The position numbers were made by a program, and so were the translations under genes. A stretch of 64,000 nt of DNA from Viola odorata (lineage: Eukaryota > Streptophyta > Magnoliopsida > Malpighiales > Violaceae): NCBI GenBank assembly GCA_963691705.1, contig OY829542.1, positions 57,019,002 to 57,083,001 on the forward strand. Direction: 5' to 3'. Each line of letters opens with the position of its first letter. Position 1 is the stretch's first letter. Of this stretch, positions 50,345 to 61,102 are shown one piece after another. Below the pieces are notes generated by a model. The model ran no database searches. It was not told the origin of the DNA and saw only the letters and a list, made by a program, of their open reading frames with translations.

Positions 50345-51296
50345 CTCCCTTGGTTGGATTGGATTGGATATGTCTATATATACACACAGACAGAGAGAGA
50401 ATCTATATCTATTTTATAGCTCTAATTATTGAACAAAGTCAGTATCTATTTTCATTGTTGTCATCTATGTTATGCTCATAGATGCGAGATATGCAGGTTT
50501 TTACTGTTACTATATATATACTTGTCATATGCTAATGCTATGCTTTATTGAACAATATATGTATGCGCTGACCTTATTATTATTCTTGGAAAGGTTACAC
50601 TTCTTTTTCCAATATTAGTGCTTATAAATCAACACTTATGACTTCTGATTCTGACTTTTTCTCAATTCTCGACTTTTCGCCACCATGCAAAATTCTGCTA
50701 CAAGTTAATCTGAAGAGAAAATCCAAAATTGAGCTATTAATGCATATTCCTGTTTGAATGGTGAATATTATGATTGAACTTAATATTTTGACTCTTTACA
50801 TTTGTATGCAGTAAGTCGGTAACGAAAAATAAATTAATTGGTGCGGTAATTAATTACGCCATACATAAAATATTACATAGGACTACCATTATCCAAAACA
50901 AAAACGGATACAGGAACACTGAAATTGAATTTTTAATCTAAAATTCAAATGTGAACACTTAACAATCACAAACAGAATGCTCTGCTAGCAATTGGGTAAT
51001 TATGTATTGTTATCCTAAACAAGAAACTACTAATCATATGAATTCCCTAAGCATACAGAATCCTTCTGCAGAAATCCTACTGAAAAATCTTCTCAACGGA
51101 CCAAAGGCAACACTATACACTGTCAAACAAGTTGTGAGCTAGCCTCCGATTATCCTTGCTATTAACGCTCTCGTCAATCTATTACCATTTGCGTCAAATG
51201 GGGAAGGGAGGGGAGGGTAGCGTAGCCAAGATCACTCTACCATGTCCATTCGAGCTGTAGCTGCTAAATCTTGAAAGTTAAGCCAAGAACGAATAT
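50345..51296. other. Spacer between convergent 3' ends
   Basis: Holds the 3' UTRs of DYAD (+) and KAPA synthase (-). No other gene seen. Confidence 0.6.
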
Positions 51297-54200
51297 CTAG
51301 AGTCTAGCATATCCATTTAACATGTGCCCCCTAACTTCTTCAAAGTTGATGCAACATGACAGTGCTGAAGCCAGTTTCTTCACATCGTCTGTTGTGTGCG
51401 TTGCACTCAGAGTTACTCGTAGCCTAAGTAAATTTTGGAAGAAAAGAGTTACAACTTACAACATACAAAAAAAGAAAAAGAAAAGACATCCAATATGCAA
51501 CTACAATGCTGATTCAAATCATGACAATTCTTTCGAGCTTAATACATCACGACTCCCGAGTATATTTGCAACAACCCCAACTAGTTTGAGCTTTTGATAT
51601 TCAAGGAAGTAATTTCTGGTATTGGCCAACCCTATAGCACGATAACTATGGGACAACAAATTAAATATACTTGGAAAAATGGAACTGAAGACAAGAATGA
51701 AACAGAGGCACGGAGCAGAGCCTAACATTAATCTATGAACTTACAAGTGACACGGCATTTTACATTTGGCTACTTGTCTGAGCAATTAGAGTCGAAACGT
51801 AATTCCACTTTGTTAGGGCGTATTATTATACTAGAGCATTTAATAACCTTAATTTTGTTTCTGATCAAAGTTTTGAACAAGTGCACATGAAATGAAATTC
51901 TTCTCTCTATATCTTTTATGGCAATGCCAGGGACCAAAAATTATGAAGGACCATGACATGGACAGATGCTCCAGCACAAAAGGGGGAAAACGGACAGTAA
52001 AAGTGGAGCAAAACCTGCAAGAGTTGGGAGGCACGGTTGGGGGCCTGATTGCAGTCACGTGAAAACCAGATTCCAGCATATGCCTGATGCATCAAAATCA
52101 CCATAGTTAGAAGCTTTCATGCATGCGCACTAACAGACACACACACACTCCTGGACAAACACACACCGGCTGGCTTGCAGGGCTTTCTCCTCGCTTCCTA
52201 CAACAAGTGAAATTATGGGACTTGTGATGGGGATTCCAGTAAGAGCCTGAAAGTCATGCACTCTGTTCCAAATTTCCCTTCTGCGCCACTGTTCCTTTTT
52301 TGCCACAATTACAGCAGCTGATAGGTTATATTTTGAGTTATTAAGGAAAAGTACTTCACAGAAAAGGCAAAAAAAAACTACAAGTTATGAGAAGGCATAG
52401 TATCGTGCAGTTCTGAGAAGATAACATAAACAAATTATTCAATGTTATCACAAAAAGTCCTAATAGATAGCAACTACTCTAGAATAAAAGATCCTAGTCT
52501 CCTACATCTAAATTATAACCAATATGCAACCAACATATATGCATAAGAATTTAACTATTCTTATTATTATTTTTTACAAAAAAGGCATTGCAGTTTACCA
52601 TAGGCAGCAGCAACAGTAGGGATTGGTGCAGCAGTAGAAAATATAAAAGAACGCCCCCTTGATTGGATGAGTTGCTTCCATTTTTTGCTGTTTAAATAAC
52701 ATTAGCATGATTAAATCAGTCATTTTCATGTGCAGTGAAACCTTCAGGAAACTTAAAGGATAGGAGCCACAAACATCAGAAAATAATTAACTTTAATAAG
52801 CATTACCTTAAAGAAATTCAAAACTTTTAAATACGATAGCACACCAATTGAGTCAATACAACTAGATGCATCGTGCTTAACTGCTTATGAAAAAAATAAC
52901 CTCATCTTGGTTCTATTAATAATTAAGCAATTCCTATTCTCCTCCATAGAACCAAAAGTCTTACCTGCATGTGATGAATCCACCATGGCAACCAGCAGCC
53001 TTACTAAGAGTTCCAATGCATATGTCGACATCACTTTCACAGTTGAATTCCTCTGCCACTCCTCCACCATGCTTGCCACAAACTAAAGTTCCATGAGCCT
53101 GAAAAAGGCTTTCATTATGTTTATTTCATTTACTACTCAGAAACAACAGTCGCAAAAGGATGAGAATCAAGGAACACTATTTTATGTGAGATCTTTCAAC
53201 AGTCGCAAAAGGATGAGAATCAAGGAACACTATTTTATGTAAGATCTTTCTATTTCTTTTTCCTTTTTTCCCTATGACGTTTGAGTAAGGTCAAACATAT
53301 GCAATACAGATTTTCTTTCTGGAAGATATGTTTCTGTTTATTATTCTCAATAAGTTCATATTTCAAGACTTCTTACAAATGCCTCATCCTTGAAGAGAAC
53401 TTACATCATCAATGACTAATAGAAAGGCATGAATCTTGCGAAGGCGCACAAGCTCAACCATTGGTGCAAAGTCCCCATCCATGCTAAATAAACTGTAATA
53501 AGACCATTCAGTAATCATGCCTCCATGTGCTAAAATGCAGGAATAAAACATGGAGCAAGGAAACTGTAGGTTACTACATCTACAACGATGAAATGACAAC
53601 GACAAATGCACAAAGATTAAGCCAAAACAGATGACAACCACAATACAAGTAAGCTTTAGCCACAAATGAAGAGAAAACAAAACAAAAAAAAGAAATATTA
53701 AGATCTTTTAACATTTTTTTGTAGTGCTTTTCTGATAGTTAAAGGGTGGAGAATGGACCTGGGTGTTCCAACTACCAGGGTCCACCCTTAAAGTCCTGGG
53801 TCATTAAACAAATGCCTGACCAGCAAAGTGATAGTTATTTTCATTGATCCACCTCTGAAACAAAAGCAACGAATACATTGGATTGTAGCAATCAAATGGC
53901 ACAACTAACCCATCAGTCACAACTACTTTCTTCTTCAACACGCAACCTGACCTGCCAAAGTAAAACAGGCCATGCTATTATCACCAGGATACATAATGCA
54001 AAAGTAAAACAAGCACGGATGATGACAGAAAGCTAAGAACATACAATAATGAGTGAAGGTGGGACATGTCACAATGTCTATACACATGCACCTCTACAGT
54101 ATGCTGTCGATCTGCAAGACGAATTCCATCAATTATTGATGCATGGTTCAGTGCATCAGAAAAAATGGCAATCTTTTCCTTTTTCGCAGGTGTTTCAGGT

Positions 54201-55287
54201 GCAGCCAAAAGAGAGACAACATTTCCAAGGGCTACCATGAAGGCCATATTGGCAGCAAACCCTGTAGGACAAAGAAGACAATCCTAGCATAAATTAAGAA
54301 GAAATGTGTATCAGTGGTCAATTGATTATCCAACATGTTCAACAGCAAACGATAAACATTGAAATCATATAGCTGCACAACAGCAGAATGCATTATGTTG
54401 CTCACATATCAGACCAATTCCAATATAAGACAAGATTATTGCCCAAATAAATGAGTTTGAGACATTAATTTTTTACTACTACTTGTTTTGTCTTCTTAAA
54501 GATGTGGGTACCATACACAGAAACATGTTTAGCAAACAACTTTAAGCAGTTAAACATTGATGGCTTTAAACAAGGTTATACCTCTTTCTTCTTCAAGTCC
54601 GCCAAGGAAGACTCCAGTAACCTATGATAATTGGTATACCCACAGATTAATGCAGAACCTCTTGGCCCCATCCCATGTTTTTGGGCTGCCTGATGTAGAA
54701 TAGAGTAAAAAATACACTTTTTTAGTGGCACAGAATTAACACTGGATTAGAACGTGAAAGGCGGGGGGGGGATTAAACTTGAAGCAAACCTTAGCGGTAG
54801 CGTTGGCAATAGTGGGGTGTGAACTCAAGCCCAAGTAATCATTCCCAGAGAACAAAAGGAGCTTCTTTAACTGCCCATTTTTACGTTCATCCACCCCATT
54901 CACATGGCTATCCTCTTTCCCTGCAAATCCCGTTGCCGAGTTAGAGTAAAAGGTTTATTGTTGAATTGGACACAAACCTAGTTTTTACAAAAAAGCATTA
55001 TAACTGCACAAGTAATCATCTCATTACATGGGAGTGGGAAGAAAGAGTTGAGTTGCCAGACCAGAGCGACTATGAAGGAGCCAATTGAGAAAAGTGGCCT
55101 CTGAAACAAAGACTTCGACAGAGGATCGATCCCAGGGCTGCATTTTGCTGAACACCTCGTAATCATGGCCAAGGGATTCAGGAGCTAGTCCCGGTAGGTC
55201 AATTGGTCTTAAGGATCGAAGTAGGTTTAGCGAGCCAAGCCTTGCAAGTGCTTCGTCTACCCAAGAGTCCCATGACCCATTATCCAT
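51297..55287 (-). CDS. BIOF: 8-amino-7-oxononanoate (KAPA) synthase, biotin biosynthesis
   Basis: PLP enzyme that condenses a pimeloyl thioester with L-alanine to KAPA, the first committed step of biotin synthesis; the plant enzyme is cytosolic or peroxisomal. Eleven exons: 55287-55062, 54920-54790, 54689-54582, 54283-54045, 53951-53910, 53492-53405, 53098-52965, 52687-52599, 52317-52167, 52083-52015 and 51423-51297. The sum is 1,404 nt, giving 467 residues. The donor of exon 1 is the least certain junction. Landmarks: SWDSWVDEALARL, LLFSGNDYLGLSSHP, GSALICGYTNYHRLLESSLA, FSDALNHASIIDGIRLADRQ, SMDGDFAPM, VIDDAHGT, the PLP Lys in TLSKAAGCHGGF, RSFIFSTAAPIP, FHVTAIRPPTVP and LRVTLSATHT. The last three residues, ARL, form a plant peroxisomal targeting signal (PTS1). 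At the exon 5/6 junction the usual TDS.FSMDGD reads TDGLFSMDGD. Confidence 0.94.
53144..53249 (+). repeat. Two-copy 53-bp tandem duplication in a BIOF intron
   Basis: Copies 53144-53196 and 53197-53249 differ at one base (GTGAG versus GTAAG). They lie in the intron between exons 6 and 7. It looks recent, given the near identity. Confidence 0.85.
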
Positions 55288-58200
55288 TCCCCGGTCCAGG
55301 CTGAAACCGAGAGACAGAAGGAGAGAAGCAGAAGGGAAGGACAGCTAGTTAGAAGGTAGTAACTGCCAATTTCATCGTCACGTTTGTTTTTTAGATTAGG
55401 TCTCTTATATTTAAGAATATTTCAAATTAGGTTTTTTTTATAAATTTAAATTTGACTTCGTATTTGTATTTTTATTTACATTTTGTTAAAAGAATCTAGC
55501 TACTGCTGCTGGCGGTTGCTCCAGGACTGCAAGTGCACAGTAGCTGGGTGGATTCGCAGGTTCCCTTGGGTCTTGTAGTATCGACCGGAGCTACTCGGAT
55601 TACAAGAAGCCATCAAAAGAGTGTGGTACACGCTCTTGGCCCCACTTTCACTTTTTATTTTATTTTATTTTTAAATAAGAGATTTTATCGTAGAAGTCAT
55701 ATAATAATTATTATGATAAAAAAATATTTTTTCCGTATTAAGAAATAGAAAATTTTAATTATTTTTTATTTTTTTCCTTTTAAACTTAAATAAAAACCTC
55801 ATTTTACCTTTTTTTCTTTTAAATTTAATTAAAAGAGTTTATTTGAAATTTTAAATAGAAGAAATATATTAAGAAATAAAGTATGTAAGAATTATGAGGA
55901 TTTCTTTTCATAATAAGAAATTGAAAATTTTAATAAGAGTAAAAGTATATTATCGTAAATTATAATAGGCATGTCATCAATTAACTATATATATACACTA
56001 AAATCATTAATTATTAATAATACAACATATACTAGTAATATTACCATTGATTATTACTTTCTTACATAGTTATTAAGTTATATCGTGGGTGTATGTTTAT
56101 TGTTGAGTATTTTACTTAATAAAAAGGGAATTGTATTGTTGTAAGAAAGAATTGTGTCAATTGTCATAAAAAATGTAATTACTAACTAGACGACAACTAA
56201 AATAATAAATTTGCACAATGGTTAATGGATATTTATGATTTAGATTTAGGGTGTATATAGTTCAATATCATTATTTACTTGAGTTAATTATAACTAATTA
56301 ATTATTGTATTGTGAAGATAATTTTGAAGCTCTAAATGTAAGTGATCTAATCTTATTGCTATGAAGCACGATTATACTTGAAAATTCTTCGTGTGTATAT
56401 GTTAGGCTCGTAAGTCATATTCGATACTTTAATATTTATATTTAATCGATACTTCTTAACATGTGCTCGATAATTATTAAACGTACTCATTACATTTCAA
56501 TATACTAATACTTATTATTTATTAATATCTAGTCACTTTAATTTTTTACATGTTTTGTATCATAGAATGTAAAAATTTACCATACTAAAATATTATTATA
56601 ATATTAGGCTATTATTTATAAATGGGTAAATAAAAGCATTACTTTAAAAAAAAACCAAAACGGTGTGTTTAATACCAAAACGACGCCATTTTGAAAACAA
56701 AAAGTTTTACAAAATAAATCTAAAATCATTTGAAGGGTTTCTTTTTTTGTCTTGCATATGGTTTATGTAATGACACGTTTCTTCTGGTTTTGTTTTCATG
56801 ACAATGGTTGTGGATATTTTTTCATAATTTTTGGTGTTCGTATATGAGAATTTTAATTTTAGATTATTTGAATTATAAAATAATAAAAAACCAAATAAAA
56901 CGGCATTATTTTTATAAAATAATAAATAAAATAGAAAACCGGGACTGAACCGAACTTTTCTATTCAGTTTGGTTCTAGCCCGGACAGAACTGAAATTTTT
57001 CAGTTCGGTCCGGTTCTAGTCCGGATAAAACTGAATTTTTCCAGTTCGGTCTGGTTTTAGTTCAAAAACCGAACCGAATCGGCCTGTGCTCACCCTACTC
57101 TTTAGACGAATCCAAGCGTGCTTGGTTAGGGTGGGAATGGTTATCAAGATCATGCAGGTGTACCGTGAGGCCAACTCGATTATTGATGGCGTCGCGAATG
57201 TGGTTTGACTATATCTTTTTTAGTGTCTATTTACTTCTTCTTAGTGATATAACGAGTTCTACCACCTCGCGTGATGTAAGACTATAAGCTTTTTTCTTCT
57301 TTTTTAAATAATAAAAAAAGTGCTTATTTAGAATCAACTAAAATTAAATCAATTCTTACAACCAAAACTAACCCGTAGTAGTGGTAAGTAGGGTCGATCT
57401 AACATAGACTAGTAATTCAATTTATTTTAATGACTAATCAAGTTTACAACAAATAAAATAAATAGTGAGTTTGGGTGGCAAACAAAATAAAGTAAATTAT
57501 AATCCTAAACTAAAATCAAATAAAAATATAGGAATTGAGATCTAGCAAGAACATACTTTCAAATTTTATTTTCACTAATGATCATGATTACAAAGATTCT
57601 TAAATTTTCTTCTTACATATTACCTATAGTTATCAACAAGCTTTGATAACCTAGTTTTTCCTTAAATTTTAGCCATTAAAACAAGCTCGTTAAATAGCCT
57701 AGTTAATTAAGCAGTCCTAAAAAAGCTCTTAGGATTTAACTTATCAACCGCTAGTGGAGGAGCCAGGGGGTTGGCTAGGGTGGGCCAAAGCCCGCCCAAC
57801 CCCTAGCCCGTTTATTTTTTAATATATATATTAATTATTTTTATATCTATTTTTATATTAATAATTAATTAATTAGTAATGAAAATTAAAAGATTCAAAA
57901 TTTAAATGTATACAAATAGTAAAAAATATTGGTTAACAAGTTACATTTTTTTCTAATAAAAGTATATATATTTATTTGGTACAATTAAAATTTTAGAAAA
58001 GTCAATTTCAATATTTAGATCAATTAAAATTAAAATTTTTATTTTAAAGTTCTAAAATGATCGTACGGGTATTTTATTTTTAAGAACCGTGTTGATATAG
58101 TTGCATTGTTATTTCTTTTATTTTAATATAAAAAAATACCAGTGTACATGTATAATTATTAAGTATTTCGTTAATTAGTTAAAGATTATTATATATATTA

Positions 58201-58569
58201 TAGTATTTTTTGTATATTGATTCTAGAAAGTCACCAATCCTAAAAACTAAAATGAAGACATCATTAACCGAGGTTTAAAAATTAAAATAAGATGAATATA
58301 TGTGGTTAATCTCGAGAAATGAAATCATTTATAAGAATAATCTTCTTGGAACCCCCTTTTCCAAATAATCTCATGAGCCGAAATTAGGAAAACCATTTAA
58401 CATAAAAGAGTTGTTATGTGTGCATCATGAAATTAAACTAAATCCTAAACTCCTTTAAAATTTAGACACGCTTCCAAAAAAAAATCTTAAAATTAATTAA
58501 TACGAGTCTTGTTTTAGACCCGACTAAGTTACAGGGTCTAAAATTTAATTTGTCCTACTTAGTAAACGG
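55288..58569. other. AT-rich spacer with TE-like short repeats
   Basis: No supported gene. The first part is the KAPA synthase promoter. About 56940-57085 holds tandem-like copies of CAGTTCGGTCCGGTTCTAGT and close variants, then AAAAACCGAACCGAATCGG. About 57765-57830 has a GC-rich imperfect palindrome (GGCTAGGGTGGGCC against CCCAACCCCTAGCCC). Both resemble the ends of non-autonomous DNA transposons. The rest is low-complexity AT. Confidence 0.5.
56940..57085. repeat. Tandem 'GGTTCGGTCCGG' repeats, transposon-end-like
   Basis: Roughly 48-bp units containing TTCAGTT.GGTC.GGTTCTAG recur two to three times, ending in AAAAACCGAACC. Such repeats occur next to the termini of plant hAT-type elements, but no TIR or target duplication was found. 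Confidence 0.45.
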
Positions 58570-58570
58570 G

Positions 58571-58836
58571 TGGGCCTTGATCGGATTTATTTTTCCCCGA
58601 CAAAAGAACACAACTCCTCGGCCCATATGCTACCCGTATACGTAGGCATTGCTAGTAAGTTAGTAACCAAGAGTTGGGCTGAGAGGAGAATCACATTCAC
58701 ATTAACGGACACAAAAGGCCCACCACAGATCCAATTTTCCTATTGGCCCACGGCGATAAGAAATCTGATGATGGTACCGATTTCTCCAGTTCCCATAAAT
58801 ATATTAAGTAGGAAGGAATCCATTCTAGAAACCCTA
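58571..58836 (+). promoter_or_regulatory. Site II and telo-box elements upstream of SF1
   Basis: TGGGCC/TGGGCT or their complements occur at 58571, 58620, 58675, 58717 and 58745. A telo-box AAACCCTA lies at 58829-58836, 41 bp before the ATG. This combination is characteristic of plant genes for translation and RNA processing. A CT-rich leader (CTCTCTCTCTTTCTCC) follows. Confidence 0.6.
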
Positions 58837-58876
58837 CCCCAGCTCTCTCTCTTTCTCCCCCGCCATTTCTCAATCG

Positions 58877-61102
58877 ATGGATTCCGTTGAGCCGCTCACG
58901 GCCCCTAATTCCCAGACATCTCCTCCGCCTCAATATTCAAATCCTCAAAACCTACCCAAACCCCTAGTCTCCGCCCCCAAACCCCTCCTATCCGAAAATG
59001 GTACCAGTTGCGGCGAGAAGGACGAGAAGGACTGCTCCGGCGGGGAAGATGAGACTAGCAGCCGCCGTCGCCGTCGCAGCCGCTGGGACCCGCAGCCTGA
59101 TTCCACCGACCCCAACGACTCCTCCACCACGGGCAGCCGCAAGCGGAAGACTCGATGGGGTGACGAAGAGCCCAAGCCAGTTATTCAGCTCCCTGATTTC
59201 ATGAAGGATTTCACTGGAGGTATTGAGTTTAATCCTGAACTCCAGGCTTTGAATGCTAGGTTTTTAGAGATTAGTCGGATGCTGCAATCTGGTTTGCCTC
59301 TCGATGATAGGCCCGAGGGAGCCAGGTCTCCTTCCCCTGAGCCCATATATGATAATATGGGCGTTCGGATCAACACCCGAGAGTTCAGGGCCCGAGAGAG
59401 ATTGACGAGAGAGAGGCAAGAGATTATATCTCAGATGATTAAGATTAACCCCAACTATAAACCCCCTCCCGATTATAGACCCCCCAAGCTTCAAAAGAAG
59501 CTTTACATACCCATGAAAGAATACCCAGGTTACAATTTCATTGGCTTGATTATTGGACCTAGGGGCAATACCCAGAAGAGAATGGAGAGGGAAACTGGAG
59601 CAAAGATTGTGATTCGGGGTAAAGGATCCGTCAAAGAAGGGAGGCTGCAGCAGAAGAGGGATTTGAAGCCTGACCCATCTGAGAATGAAGACTTGCATGT
59701 TTTGGTTGAGGCAGATACCCAAGAGGCTCTGGATGCTGCTGCCGGGATGGTTGAGAAGTTGTTGCAGCCAGTGGACGAGGTCTTGAATGAGCATAAGAGG
59801 CAGCAGCTTAGAGAACTTGCTGCTTTGAATGGGACAATCAGGGACGAGGAGTACTGTAGGTTGTGTGGTGAGCCAGGACATCGGCAGTATGCTTGTCCTT
59901 CACGTAGCACCACTTTTAAGAGTGATGTTCTTTGTAAGATTTGTGGTGATGGTGGACATCCAACTATTGATTGTCCTGTGAAGGGAACAACGGGGAAGAA
60001 GATGGATGATGAATATCAGAACTTTTTGGCTGAGTTGGGAGGGAGTATGCCTGAATCTGCAACAAAGCAAACAGCTACCTTGGCTTTAGGATCAAGTAGT
60101 TCTGGAACCAATCCTCCATGGGCTAGTAACACTGGTGGCCTTGGCAGCTCAAATCAAGCTGGATTGGGAGCTAGTGTAGTTAAGCCCATCAAGGACTATG
60201 ATGATACCAATCTGTATATTGGTTACTTGCCACCAAATCTTGATGATGATGGCTTGATTGGGTTGTTCTCTTCTTTCGGTGATATTGTGACAGCCAAGGT
60301 CATTAAGGATCGGGTTTCCGGGCTGAGCAAAGGTTATGGCTTTGTCAAGTATCGTGATGTCCAAACGGCAAATAATGCCATTACAAGCATGAATGGTTAT
60401 CGAATTGAAGGTCGGACCATTGCAGTGAGGGTTGCTGGGAAGCCTCCTCAGCCAGCTGTTCCCCCAGGCCCTCCTGCTTCAAACATTCCTACATACCCAG
60501 TCGCTACACAAGTTGGTGGGTATCCTTCACAGCAGTTTACACCTAGTGGTTCTCTTACAAATGCTCCACCTCCACCTGTCAGCTATGGTGGGACTCCTCC
60601 CACCTATCCTGGAACCGCAGTTCCATGGGGACCACCAGTTCCTCCTCCACCTTATGCTCCTTATCCTCCTCCTCCTCCTCCTGGATCAACCATGTACCCT
60701 CCTGTTCCAGGTCAGCCCATGCCACCTTATGGTCTGCAATATCCTCCACCACCTAATCAATCTGTGACAGCTAGTGAAGCTCAACAGAGCTATCCACCTG
60801 GAGTATATTCTGAAAATGGCACTTCTGCTCCATCTGCATCTTCAAATATGTACGGGAACCATGCAATGCCATCTAGTAATCAACCTGCATATGCAACAGC
60901 TCCATTAGGTTACTCATCTTATTATGGTGCAGTTCCTCCTCCTCCTCCTCCAACTGACCATTCACAGAGCATGAGTAATGTGCCGTGGGCCTCACACCCC
61001 CCAGGCCCTCCTCCAGCTCCGGCTCCAGCTCCTCCTACTTCTGAGAAGGCACCTTATGGTACAGATGCTGAGTATGAGAAATTTATGGCAGAGATGAAAT
61101 GA
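58877..61102 (+). CDS. SF1: Splicing factor SF1 / branch-point-binding protein
   Basis: Binds the intron branch-point sequence and contacts U2AF65 during early spliceosome assembly in the nucleus. Single exon, 741 residues, slightly shorter than the Arabidopsis protein. In order: two U2AF-ligand-like basic motifs with Trp70 (RRSRW) and Trp94 (RKTRW); helix-hairpin region with the SPSP motif at 151-154; a KH-QUA2 domain (about 207-310) with [20 protein letters not shown]; two CCHC zinc knuckles at about 327-340 ([14 protein letters not shown]) and 353-366 ([14 protein letters not shown]); the plant-specific RRM at about 445-520 ([18 protein letters not shown]); and a long Pro-rich tail to residue about 730. 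Fungal and animal SF1 lack this RRM. The start agrees with the conserved family N-terminus. Site II and telo-box motifs precede it. Confidence 0.96.
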   Translation: MDSVEPLTAPNSQTSPPPQYSNPQNLPKPLVSAPKPLLSENGTSCGEKDEKDCSGGEDETSSRRRRRSRWDPQPDSTDPNDSSTTGSRKRKTRWGDEEPKPVIQLPDFMKDFTGGIEFNPELQALNARFLEISRMLQSGLPLDDRPEGARSPSPEPIYDNMGVRINTREFRARERLTRERQEIISQMIKINPNYKPPPDYRPPKLQKKLYIPMKEYPGYNFIGLIIGPRGNTQKRMERETGAKIVIRGKGSVKEGRLQQKRDLKPDPSENEDLHVLVEADTQEALDAAAGMVEKLLQPVDEVLNEHKRQQLRELAALNGTIRDEEYCRLCGEPGHRQYACPSRSTTFKSDVLCKICGDGGHPTIDCPVKGTTGKKMDDEYQNFLAELGGSMPESATKQTATLALGSSSSGTNPPWASNTGGLGSSNQAGLGASVVKPIKDYDDTNLYIGYLPPNLDDDGLIGLFSSFGDIVTAKVIKDRVSGLSKGYGFVKYRDVQTANNAITSMNGYRIEGRTIAVRVAGKPPQPAVPPGPPASNIPTYPVATQVGGYPSQQFTPSGSLTNAPPPPVSYGGTPPTYPGTAVPWGPPVPPPPYAPYPPPPPPGSTMYPPVPGQPMPPYGLQYPPPPNQSVTASEAQQSYPPGVYSENGTSAPSASSNMYGNHAMPSSNQPAYATAPLGYSSYYGAVPPPPPPTDHSQSMSNVPWASHPPGPPPAPAPAPPTSEKAPYGTDAEYEKFMAEMK

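Noticed and set aside
59264..59913. 205- and 127-codon minus-strand frames
   Set aside because: Both are shadows within the SF1 coding exon, which is strongly supported by domains on the plus strand.
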